Origin: Rheinheimera sp.
GTDB taxonomy: Bacteria > Pseudomonadota > Gammaproteobacteria > Enterobacterales > Alteromonadaceae
Reading direction: 5' to 3'
DNA length: 52,636 nucleotides
Assembly (NCBI GenBank): GCA_003482455.1
Contig: DMYW01000030.1
Coordinates: forward strand, 1-52,636
In this document: positions 8,816 through 16,469 of the stretch, piece by piece
How positions within the stretch are numbered: position 1 is the stretch's first letter
How the letters are laid out: the number at the start of each line of letters is the position of its first letter
Program-made: the position numbers and the translations under genes
Notes under the pieces: model-generated
Told to the model about the DNA's origin: nothing
What the model saw: only the letters and a program-made list of their open reading frames with translations
Databases searched by the model: none

Positions 8816-10591
8816 TTAAAGTCCTGCCAAATCCAACGTTGGTTCTTGCCGCACACCCAATCGCTCGACTTCGTGCTGGCGCATCAACTGCAAGGCGTCA
8901 TGCAAGTTGCTGTGATACGACAATAAACCATCAACCGGTTTGATCTGGGCTTTAGCAAGGGTCTTGAGCGGTTGAAATTGCAATTCAGCTAAATAAAGTT
9001 GCTTGTTGTGTTTTTCACAGTGGCTTAAAAACTTCTCTAGCGCCGACAACCCACCCGCGTCGAGCACACTGACCGCGTCCATCAGTACCACTAACTGCGC
9101 TTGTTCCTTGGTTTGATGCAATAACTCGGCAAAGATCCGATCGGCAGCGGCGAAGAACAAAGGACCACTGATCCGAAACACTCGTTGCTCAGGCTGTAGG
9201 TCGCCAATGCCCCATTTTTGTTGCTGCGAAATATCCTGCAATCGAGTCATTGCGGCAACGTCGCGCACAAAAAACAAGGCGGCAATCATCACACCGCAGC
9301 TAATCGCGATGACCATATCAAACAATACGGTCAGGCTAAAACACAAGGTAAACACCCAGACATCGCTTTTCGGCGCCGTGTTAATCAGATGCAGTGCTTT
9401 GGGCGCTTCACTCATATTCCACGCCACTACCAGCAACAAAGCCGCCATCACGGCCATCGGCACATAACTAAGTAGCGGTGCTAGCAATAACAAAGCCGCC
9501 AGCACCACCAAGGCGTGTACCATACCCGATACCGGCGACACAGCGCCTGCACGCACATTCGCCGCCGAGCGCGCCAGTGCAGCCGTTGCGGTGATGCCGC
9601 CAAAAAATGGCGCCACTATGTTGCCAATGCCCTGTCCTAATAACTCGCTATTGGCGCTGTGTCGTTTACTGGTCATGCCGTCGAGTACCACGGCGCACAG
9701 CAAAGACTCAATGGCACCTAGCATGGCCATCGCAAAGGCGGCGGTAAATAAATCTTTCACCAGTTCAGAGCTAAACACTAAGGGTTTGCCATCGGCGCCG
9801 GGCAAGTCCCACGGCCAACTGAGCCCCGGTAGCATGTCGGGGATCCCGAACATCAACTCGCCTTGCGCATTGGTAAACTGAAAGCGACTGCCAATGGTAT
9901 CAACCACATAGCCAAATTTGGCGAGAACCAAGGCCAATACAGAACCGAATAAAATCGCCGGTAAATGCGCTGGGATCTTCGGCTGCCATTTCGGCCAGAA
10001 CCACATCAACCACAAGGTGGCCGCCGCGACCAGCATCGAGGGCCACTGGGCCGTGTCGCCTGCTTTCATCAAGGTATGCAGCTTTTCGAGGTAATGTTCA
10101 GGCATAGCGCCGACTTGCAACCCAAACACATCTTTGAGTTGTAATGTGGCGATGACCACAGCAATGCCTGCGGTAAAGCCAAGCGTCACCGCTTCGGGGA
10201 TATAAGCGATAAATCGCCCTAACCGGACCATCGCCATGGCGATTAACAACACGCCGGACAACACAGTCGCGAGCGACAACCCCGCCAAGCCATACTTCTG
10301 GGTGACCGGGTACAAAATGACAATAAAGGCCGCAGTAGGGCCAGAAATACTGAGGCGCGAACCGCCACACAGGGCTATCAGAAAGCCGGCAATAATACAG
10401 GTATACAAACCATGTTGTGGTGGCACGCCACTGGCAATCGCCAGTGCCATTGCCAGTGGGATGGCGATGATGCCAACCGTGACACCGGCAAGCAGATCGC
10501 GTTTAAGTTCGGCAATGCCATAACCTTCTGCAGCAGTTTCACGCAGCGCATGGCCAATTCGTAATGAAAATAAGTGCTGACGATGGGGCAT
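8816..10591 (-). CDS. dauA: SulP-family anion transporter with STAS domain (DauA-like)
   Basis: An inner-membrane SulP carrier very close in sequence to E. coli DauA (YchM), which takes up C4-dicarboxylates such as succinate at acidic pH. Diagnostic stretches include GIIAIPLAMALAIASG near residue 35, SISGPTAAFIVILYP and IESLLCAVVLDGMTS. About a dozen membrane segments end near residue 440, followed by a C-terminal STAS domain (about 455-570). The length of 591 is slightly above E. coli's roughly 550. The ATG at 10591 has a GGGAGGG ribosome site. It is on its own, 105 bp downstream of the membrane gene at 10697. Bicarbonate or sulfate as substrate cannot be excluded from sequence alone. Confidence 0.88.
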   Translation of the reverse strand: MPHRQHLFSLRIGHALRETAAEGYGIAELKRDLLAGVTVGIIAIPLAMALAIASGVPPQHGLYTCIIAGFLIALCGGSRLSISGPTAAFIVILYPVTQKYGLAGLSLATVLSGVLLIAMAMVRLGRFIAYIPEAVTLGFTAGIAVVIATLQLKDVFGLQVGAMPEHYLEKLHTLMKAGDTAQWPSMLVAAATLWLMWFWPKWQPKIPAHLPAILFGSVLALVLAKFGYVVDTIGSRFQFTNAQGELMFGIPDMLPGLSWPWDLPGADGKPLVFSSELVKDLFTAAFAMAMLGAIESLLCAVVLDGMTSKRHSANSELLGQGIGNIVAPFFGGITATAALARSAANVRAGAVSPVSGMVHALVVLAALLLLAPLLSYVPMAVMAALLLVVAWNMSEAPKALHLINTAPKSDVWVFTLCFSLTVLFDMVIAISCGVMIAALFFVRDVAAMTRLQDISQQQKWGIGDLQPEQRVFRISGPLFFAAADRIFAELLHQTKEQAQLVVLMDAVSVLDAGGLSALEKFLSHCEKHNKQLYLAELQFQPLKTLAKAQIKPVDGLLSYHSNLHDALQLMRQHEVERLGVRQEPTLDLAGL

Positions 10592-10696
10592 ACACCCTCC
10601 CGTGGCGACAAACGACGAAATAAACGAATGCTACTGTCCTATCGGAGCATAGCTAAGTTTTTGTGTCACTTGAACTTTCGTCTACTGCAACTACCA

Positions 10697-11338
10697 TCAA
10701 GCGCGACGTTGCAATCGACGTAATACACTCCAGCGATCGGCATCAAGCAACAATGACCACAGAAGCAGATCAAAGGCTAATTTCAGTGCTAGTTTCACTT
10801 CATTTTGGAACGCGTAGAACAGGGGTAACTTCATGCCAAATAAAAACGGCAGTTTGCCGCCATTGGCCATATCAAGGAAGTACACCAACCATTCAGTGGC
10901 TTGAGCAAACGCATAAAAAGCAGAGGTCATCAGCACCGCCGACATCAACTGCGTTTGTGGGAAAGGTTTTGGGTTGTCGATCTTGAACCAGCCCAACACT
11001 GTGCTGTCTTTGTGATACGCCGTGATACACAACAACATAGCGACATCAATCAGAGCAGAACTGAGGTAAAACATCAGTGGGCCGTAGACCACTTCCCCAC
11101 TGAGCTGAGTCAGGATTAGCTCAACTGGGATCGCTAATAATTTAGCGGCACCTATGATCAGCAACAACGGCCATACAGTACGTTGTTTCCAATCTAATAC
11201 AGCAACCAACACAATGATGCCGAAGGTCAGACTGACGGCGATATCGTTGTACTGGCGATAAAAAAAACTAACCGCTAACGAACTGATGCAGCCTAGGAGA
11301 CAGATCCATTCTTTAGCGGTCGAGTTTTGTCTGGTCAA
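10697..11338 (-). CDS. Polytopic membrane protein of unknown function, downstream of the GG-leader peptide
   Basis: I do not recognise a family. About 213 residues form roughly six hydrophobic segments, for example ICLLGCISSLAVSFFY, SLTFGIIVLVAVLDW, VWPLLLIIGAAKLLAI and QLMSAVLMTSAFYAF, with a basic C-terminus ending in RRLQRRA. There are no catalytic or transporter motifs. A TTG start at 11338 has AGGA 6 nt upstream and begins 17 bp after the stop of the peptide gene at 11356. An in-frame TTG at 11371 would overlap that gene by 16 bp but has its ribosome site too close. The tight spacing suggests one transcript with the peptide. An immunity, receptor or membrane-partner role is a guess from context only. 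Confidence 0.7.
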   Translation of the reverse strand: MTRQNSTAKEWICLLGCISSLAVSFFYRQYNDIAVSLTFGIIVLVAVLDWKQRTVWPLLLIIGAAKLLAIPVELILTQLSGEVVYGPLMFYLSSALIDVAMLLCITAYHKDSTVLGWFKIDNPKPFPQTQLMSAVLMTSAFYAFAQATEWLVYFLDMANGGKLPFLFGMKLPLFYAFQNEVKLALKLAFDLLLWSLLLDADRWSVLRRLQRRA

Positions 11339-11355
11339 TTGTGATCCTAAAGCGA

Positions 11356-11553
11356 TTAACGCTTGATCCAATCACCCCAGTCTGGGCCTTGTGTGCTGCC
11401 GATTGCGGTAGAGGTGTAAGTATCTTTTGCACCGCCGCTCACATGAGCTGCCATTTCTTCAGTCAACATTTGTGACTGCAGGGCTGAAGTTTGGGTGTTG
11501 GATTTATTGTTAGTAAAAACAGCCATTAAGATCGATTTTGCATTGAATTGCAT
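11356..11553 (-). CDS. Small peptide with double-glycine-type leader
   Basis: 65 residues. A mostly polar N-terminal part ends in LTEEMAAHVSGG (residues 30-41). This resembles the LSxxELxxIxGG leader cleaved by C39-peptidase ABC exporters: L at -12, T at -11, V at -4 and GG at -2/-1 fit, while -8 and -7 do not. The predicted 24-residue mature part starts AKDTY, has no cysteine, and ends in a Trp-rich basic tail, PDWGDWIKR. The ATG at 11553 has AGGG 11 nt upstream, and a promoter with a perfect TTGACA lies just before it. No exporter, modifying enzyme or C39 peptidase gene is in the window. It could be a bacteriocin, a signalling peptide or a RiPP precursor; function unknown. Confidence 0.65.
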   Translation of the reverse strand: MQFNAKSILMAVFTNNKSNTQTSALQSQMLTEEMAAHVSGGAKDTYTSTAIGSTQGPDWGDWIKR

Positions 11554-11579
11554 TTTGAGTAAATCCCTAATTTGTAAAG

Positions 11580-11608
11580 TTTATTTGTTTTTGGATTTTA
11601 AATGTCAA
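11580..11608 (-). promoter_or_regulatory. Promoter of the GG-leader peptide gene
   Basis: Minus-strand -35 TTGACA (11608-11603, perfect) and -10 AATAAA (11585-11580, 4 of 6) are separated by 17 bp of AT-rich spacer. The -10 is 26 nt upstream of the peptide ATG. Confidence 0.6.
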
Positions 11609-11737
11609 CGCTGTCAGTGGAGAGAGAGGGTCTGCCAGCGTTGCCTACGTTGAAAGGTGCAAAGGCGGTGCCAAGATCGTTTGACAAAAAAATGACGCCG
11701 CAGAAAACTGGCGTAACCAATTGTTTTAAATAGGTAT

Positions 11738-11767
11738 TTGCACGACTAAAACAGAATCACCTATGAT
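11738..11767 (+). promoter_or_regulatory. Possible promoter upstream of the noncoding stretch
   Basis: A TTGCAC element (11738-11743), 18-bp spacer and TATGAT (11762-11767) face the terminator at 12063-12087 and the kinase gene. The -10 is good and the -35 weak, so this is tentative. Confidence 0.35.
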
Positions 11768-12062
11768 CAATCACCGATCCAGACCGATCTGACCTGTTAG
11801 CAACATATCTCTGAATTGCTAGCGAAGCGTTTGCTCAAGGTTGAAGTGGCGTTTTTTTTCCGCTGACAGACCAGTTTTTGCCGCCCCCTTTGCCGGAGGG
11901 CATTCAAATCCACCAGCAAAGAAAATGTTTGATAATTGACGCACGCTGCGGCAATTTGCCACATAGCGATCCGCAAGGATGACGAGTACTCTGCAAGGGT
12001 AGATTTTCGTGTGGCCCCGCTGACGCGGATTACGATAAGCTACAAGCATGAGTTTTTTGCAA

Positions 12063-12087
12063 CGGGCGCTTGGCGCCCGATTTTTTT
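12063..12087 (+). terminator. Strong intrinsic terminator just ahead of the kinase start
   Basis: A 7-bp GC stem CGGGCGC/GCGCCCG (12063-12069, 12073-12079) with a TTG loop is followed by A and seven T. It ends 9 nt before the kinase ATG at 12097. It either ends an upstream plus-strand noncoding RNA or acts as a leader attenuator for the kinase operon. Confidence 0.8.
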
Positions 12088-12096
12088 AAGAACCCT

Positions 12097-13353
12097 ATGA
12101 CGCCTTCAGCCACAGAATCCGCAGTATCTTTTGATTCGCTCCATCGATTCCGTTTGATGTTACTCGCCCTTGAAACCTTGGCGATGATCCTCGGCTACTT
12201 TGTAAGCACGCCACTTATGTCCTGGCCATTGTTTTGCACCGTATTTGCATTGCATTGGGCCACTTGGCCATTGCTGCGTGGTGCCGACTTCGCGCGATTT
12301 GGCCCGCGCTACACGACCCTGGCCTTGTTGATAGATATCTTATTGTTATCGGTGTTACTGGCCATTAGCGGTGGAGCCAGCAATGGCCTGGTCGCTCTGT
12401 TGTTGTTGCCTGTCGCGGCCAGCGCAGTATTGCTGCCTACTGCTGCAGCTTGGTTGATGGCGTTGCTGGCGATCGCCAGTAATTTGTTATTGTTGCAGCT
12501 GGGTCAATATTTTGACGAACAAGCCAACCACCAGATGCATCATGTACAGGTGTGGCAACAAGCCTACGGCACGCATTTACAGCAGATGAGTTGGGGCTTT
12601 ACCCTGTCTGTGTTGGTATTGGTGTGGTTTCTAAGTCGCCAAACCAACAAAATGCAGGCCGCGCACCAACGAGTGCAATTATTGCTACAACGGCAGGCGC
12701 AACAAGAGCAAATGCTGATGGTCGCCACCTACGCTGCCAACGCGGCCCACGATTTGGCCAGCCCGCTGCAAAATATAGCGTTGTTGACAGACGAGTTGGC
12801 GAGTGCTGATCGCGACGACCCGTTGCTGCAAGACTTGCAACACGAAGTCACACGTTGCCAACAGATAGTCCAGCAATTGCGCCACAACGCCCAACAATTG
12901 CGTGAACCACAAACCAGCCAAGATATGCTCAGCAGTGCCTTGCAAGCTCTGCAACTGTGGATGGTATCGCGGCCTGATATTCGGGTGCACATCACCCAAG
13001 ACGCAGCCGACCAGCCGCTGCCTTTGCACGATGCATTATCGTTTCATGCGGCGCTTTTTAATATTCTGGACAACGCCGCTGATGCTAGCTTGAGCCAACA
13101 TTCCGCAGAGTTAACCGTGCAATTGCGTCTACATCAAGGTAAGTTTTATCTGATTATTCAAGACTTTGGCCCTGGCCTGACAGAAGAATTATTGCATGAA
13201 CTGGGCCAGAAACCACAACTCAGTGAGCAAGGATTGGGATTGGGTCAGCTGATTGCCAACAGCAGCATTGAACGTCTGGGTGGGCGCTTGTATCGACAGA
13301 ATCAGCCGCGAGGATTACGCACTATGATTATTTTTGCAGGAACTAAGCGATGA
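12097..13353 (+). CDS. RegB/PrrB-type redox sensor histidine kinase
   Basis: Membrane sensor kinase paired with the regulator that follows. About six membrane segments occupy residues 18-180, then a DHp/catalytic core with NAAHDLASPLQ (phospho-acceptor His218), an N-box NILDNAADAS, and G-boxes in DFGPGL and GLGLGQLIA. Two RegB-family signs are visible: a quinone-site-like GGASNG (92-97), where the family has GGxxNPF, and Cys254 in VTRC at the position of the redox-active cysteine of Rhodobacter RegB. I chose the ATG at 12097; the frame extends to a TTG at 12070 inside a terminator hairpin. It overlaps the regulator by 4 bp. RegB homologues tune respiratory and redox genes; the targets here are unknown. 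Confidence 0.88.
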   Translation: MTPSATESAVSFDSLHRFRLMLLALETLAMILGYFVSTPLMSWPLFCTVFALHWATWPLLRGADFARFGPRYTTLALLIDILLLSVLLAISGGASNGLVALLLLPVAASAVLLPTAAAWLMALLAIASNLLLLQLGQYFDEQANHQMHHVQVWQQAYGTHLQQMSWGFTLSVLVLVWFLSRQTNKMQAAHQRVQLLLQRQAQQEQMLMVATYAANAAHDLASPLQNIALLTDELASADRDDPLLQDLQHEVTRCQQIVQQLRHNAQQLREPQTSQDMLSSALQALQLWMVSRPDIRVHITQDAADQPLPLHDALSFHAALFNILDNAADASLSQHSAELTVQLRLHQGKFYLIIQDFGPGLTEELLHELGQKPQLSEQGLGLGQLIANSSIERLGGRLYRQNQPRGLRTMIIFAGTKR

Positions 13354-13883
13354 AATTGCTGTTGCTCGATGACGATGAACTGCTACTCAAAACCATGCAA
13401 CGCCGTTTCAGCCAACTAGGTCATCAGGTATGGAGCTTCAGCCGATTGCCGGCATGGCCTGAGCTTCGCGTTATTGAACCAGATGGCTGTTTAGTCGATT
13501 TGCGCTTTGGCAGTGACTCCGGTTTGCAACTGCTAGAGCCGCTGCGCCGCGAATTCCCGCACGCCAAAATCGTCGTGTTAACCGGGTACGCTAGCATCGC
13601 CACTGCCGTGCAAGCAGTGAAACTTGGCGCAGACGATTACCTAACTAAACCTGTCGACTTTAGCCTGTTGCAACTGGCTTTGGGTCTGGTTGATGACCAC
13701 ACGCCAGAACCCGCTGAGCAAGAATCAGACGAGTTCAATCTGCTGTCCACCGATCAAATCGAATGGGAACATATTCAGCGAGTGTTGGCTGAGCAACAAG
13801 GCAATATCAGTATGACCGCTAAGTTGCTCGGCATGCATCGCCGCACCTTGCAACGTAAATTGGCGAAGCACCGACCAAGCTAG
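13350..13883 (+). CDS. RegA/PrrA-type response regulator
   Basis: 177 residues: an N-terminal receiver with the acidic pocket LDDDE (6-10), phospho-acceptor Asp50, Thr78 and Lys100, then a short linker and a Fis-type helix-turn-helix at the C-terminus. The recognition helix region MHRRTLQRKLAKH is nearly the invariant RegA/PrrA/ActR sequence, which makes the family assignment firm. Its start overlaps the kinase stop by 4 bp (ATGA), so the two are translationally coupled. The RegA linker is normally proline-rich; here it is EPAEQESDEF, more acidic. A terminator lies about 100 bp downstream. Confidence 0.92.
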   Translation: MKLLLLDDDELLLKTMQRRFSQLGHQVWSFSRLPAWPELRVIEPDGCLVDLRFGSDSGLQLLEPLRREFPHAKIVVLTGYASIATAVQAVKLGADDYLTKPVDFSLLQLALGLVDDHTPEPAEQESDEFNLLSTDQIEWEHIQRVLAEQQGNISMTAKLLGMHRRTLQRKLAKHRPS

Positions 13884-13981
13884 CCGACTTCCCGCACCAC
13901 GGCTCAGCGTCTACCACAGCTCTGCGTCTACTAAAGCAGCGCTTATACCCGTAAGCCGACGCAGTAACTACATAGCGAAAC

Positions 13982-14010
13982 AAAAAACCACGGCTTGCCG
14001 TGGTTTTTTT
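13982..14010. terminator. Bidirectional terminator between the RegA-like gene and metL
   Basis: A 12-bp stem (13982-13993 with 13998-14009) with core ACCACGG/CCGTGGT and CTTG loop has A6 and T7 flanks. It lies between convergent genes and can serve both. Confidence 0.88.
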
Positions 14011-14035
14011 GTGCTAATCCAAGCGTGTTTTGCGT

Positions 14036-16462
14036 TTAAGCGCGCTGATTAGCCCATGCCGCCGCTTGCGCTTGGCTGTGCCGTGCCGCTTTGGCCGCCG
14101 CAATTTGCTGACGCGCTAAAATGGCTAAGTCGGCATGAATACCACCCGCGGTCACAGCGCGGCCCGCGCCAGGGCCTTTGAGCACCAACGGGTTGGTTTG
14201 ATACCAGTCGGTTTCAATCACAAACACGTTGTCGCAGGCTTTAATCGCCGCCAATGGGTGATCTTGTGGTACTTGTAGCAATTCAACAAAGGCTTTCGGC
14301 CCTTGTGGCGTCACGCTTAATGTCGCGACATAACGCAGCACCTGCCCCGCCGCTTTGGCGGTGGCGAATTTATCTGCCAATAAGTCGTCCAGCTGCTGGC
14401 GCTGTTGCCAGAAATCTTGCCAGCTGCCTTGATCTAAACCTGGCGGCAGCAGTGGTGTTAACGAAATATCATTGATATCCAGGCTTAAGCCCAGTTCACG
14501 CGACAACACCAATAACTTACGCTGCACGTCTTTGCCAGATAAATCATCGCGCGGGTCCGGTTCGGTCAGGCCTTCGGCTTGGGCTTTGAGCACAAACTCA
14601 GAGAACGGCGCAGAACCGTCATAGCTACACAATAACCACGACAAAGTACCCGAGAAAATGCCACTGATCTGATGCACAGTATCACCTGAGCCTTGCAGCT
14701 CTTGCAGGATACGTTGCACCGGCAAACCCGCACCCACCGTCGTGTTACTGAGCCAGCTGACTTGCTGCTGCGCCACGGCGGCGGTGATCGCTTGATATTG
14801 CGCTAATGGCAGCGTCACGCCTTGTTTATTGGCGCTAATCAAATGGCAACCAGTTTGAATAAACTCGACATAATCTTCAGCAAAGGCGCGGCTTGGCGTG
14901 ATATCGACCAGCACTTTCGGGTCTGGCAAGCCGTTTAGGTAATCCAGCAAATCTTGTTTTTGATACGCTGGCGCTTGCTCCAGCGCCTCTTGCCATTGGT
15001 GGACGTCGATTTGATCCGAAAAACAGGCTTTCCGTGAATTAAACACGCCGGCTAAGCGCAATTCGATTTGGCCAGCGTAGGCCTGCTGTTGCTTGGCCAG
15101 CAGCGCCAAAAATTCCGAACCGACGTTCCCCGTGCCAGCCACCACAATGTTCAGGCGCACTGTGGTTGGCAATAACAGCTGGTGAAACTCCGTCAGTTCA
15201 GCGGCGGTCAGTGCCGGTGCGAATAACCACAACGCCACATCTTCGTCTTGAAAGCTATACACAGGTTGCTGACGCTCTAACCAGTGGCTAGCTTGCAGTG
15301 ACAACTGCCTTTGCTGACGCGCCGCCGGTTTGACCCAAGCCACGGCATAAAAATGCTCGGATGAGACACGCGGATACACTTGTTGCGAACCTAAAAAGTG
15401 CAACAAGGCGTCGAGATTTTTCTGCGCGACAATCCACTGCTTACCCTGCGCCCCCGGCGCTTCGTACACACTAAACTGCAAGGCGTTAGCCGCTTGTGCT
15501 GCAGCAATGCTGTTGGTCGCCGGCAAGGTGACCAGCACCACATCGGCCACATCGGTGACAAATTGCACTTCAATCGCGCTTTGACGGCTGACCCGACAGC
15601 CTGGTTGGTCCGGCTCGTAACTAGAGCGCACCACCAGTTCTGCTGGGTGTTCTTTTAATGGGTTTAAGGTTTTCGCGTGTAGCACTGGGTTACCCAGTTC
15701 CGCTAACCGAATGGCCAGCTCCCACGGCACTTGGCGATAAGCGCGCGCCGACGGCACTTTACGCGGATCGGCGCTGTAAATGGCATCAACGTCGGTCCAA
15801 ATATGCACGGCTTGCGCATCGAGTAAACGGCCTAAAATTGTCGCCGAATAATCGCTACCGTTGCGGCCCAAGGTGATGCTTTGGCCTTGTTGGTCACGGG
15901 CGATAAACCCAGTCACCACTTGGAAACCATCACTTAGCAGTGGTTTTAACAGTGCAGCGGATTGCTGCCAGTCCACTTGCGCGCCGTCGGTTGGCTGTAC
16001 TTTCAGACGTAAAAACTCACGTGCATCAATGGCTTGTGCTGCAACACCACGGTCGCGCAGCAGCGCCGCCAGCAGCTGGCTCGATAAACGTTCGCCAATG
16101 GCCAGAATGTCGTTGTACTGCGCTTGTTGCAGTCGAGCTGGAATATCCGCCAGCCAATGGTTGAGTAAATTCGTCACCTCGACACTGCTGGCCGGTTGCA
16201 ACGTGCGACTAACCAGCAAACGCAGCTGCGCCGCTAGCTGTTGCCACTGCGCATCAAAGGCTGCATGGTCGGCTTTAGCATCAATTAGTGCCAATAAATG
16301 ATCTGTGGTATCGCCAGGTGCGGACACTACGACGCCGGCAGGACCGTCGTTTTGCGCCAATAAAATGTCAGCAACGGCGTGAAAACGCTCGGCGGTAGCT
16401 AAGCTGCTGCCACCAAATTTATGCACGACGCGTTTCGATTTGTGGGTGAATTCAAGGCTCAT
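14036..16462 (-). CDS. metL: Bifunctional aspartate kinase / homoserine dehydrogenase II
   Basis: Catalyses the first and third steps from aspartate to homoserine. The N-terminal kinase has VHKFGGSS (Lys15 onward) and GRNGSDYSATILG. A central ACT-like regulatory region is followed by the dehydrogenase NAD(P) motif VVAGTGNVG (about residues 437-445) and the ANKQGVTLP segment. The 808 residues match MetL/ThrA. Position, 7 bp after metB and beside metJ, argues for MetL, the methionine-regulated isozyme, over ThrA. A residual chance remains that it serves both threonine and methionine branches. Confidence 0.93.
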   Translation of the reverse strand: MSLEFTHKSKRVVHKFGGSSLATAERFHAVADILLAQNDGPAGVVVSAPGDTTDHLLALIDAKADHAAFDAQWQQLAAQLRLLVSRTLQPASSVEVTNLLNHWLADIPARLQQAQYNDILAIGERLSSQLLAALLRDRGVAAQAIDAREFLRLKVQPTDGAQVDWQQSAALLKPLLSDGFQVVTGFIARDQQGQSITLGRNGSDYSATILGRLLDAQAVHIWTDVDAIYSADPRKVPSARAYRQVPWELAIRLAELGNPVLHAKTLNPLKEHPAELVVRSSYEPDQPGCRVSRQSAIEVQFVTDVADVVLVTLPATNSIAAAQAANALQFSVYEAPGAQGKQWIVAQKNLDALLHFLGSQQVYPRVSSEHFYAVAWVKPAARQQRQLSLQASHWLERQQPVYSFQDEDVALWLFAPALTAAELTEFHQLLLPTTVRLNIVVAGTGNVGSEFLALLAKQQQAYAGQIELRLAGVFNSRKACFSDQIDVHQWQEALEQAPAYQKQDLLDYLNGLPDPKVLVDITPSRAFAEDYVEFIQTGCHLISANKQGVTLPLAQYQAITAAVAQQQVSWLSNTTVGAGLPVQRILQELQGSGDTVHQISGIFSGTLSWLLCSYDGSAPFSEFVLKAQAEGLTEPDPRDDLSGKDVQRKLLVLSRELGLSLDINDISLTPLLPPGLDQGSWQDFWQQRQQLDDLLADKFATAKAAGQVLRYVATLSVTPQGPKAFVELLQVPQDHPLAAIKACDNVFVIETDWYQTNPLVLKGPGAGRAVTAGGIHADLAILARQQIAAAKAARHSQAQAAAWANQRA

Positions 16463-16469
16463 ACATCAA

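Larger units (their letters stand above)
11554..12096. other. Intergenic region between the peptide gene and the RegB-like kinase
   Basis: The first 60 bp hold the peptide promoter. From 11738 to 12087 the plus strand has a promoter-like element and a strong terminator but no convincing coding frame. The minus-strand frame 12049-11819 (76 codons) has no ribosome site or recognised similarity. Confidence 0.5.

Noticed and set aside
11819..12049. 76-codon minus-strand frame as a gene
   Set aside because: No ribosome site, no recognised family, and it lies in a region better explained as noncoding on the plus strand.
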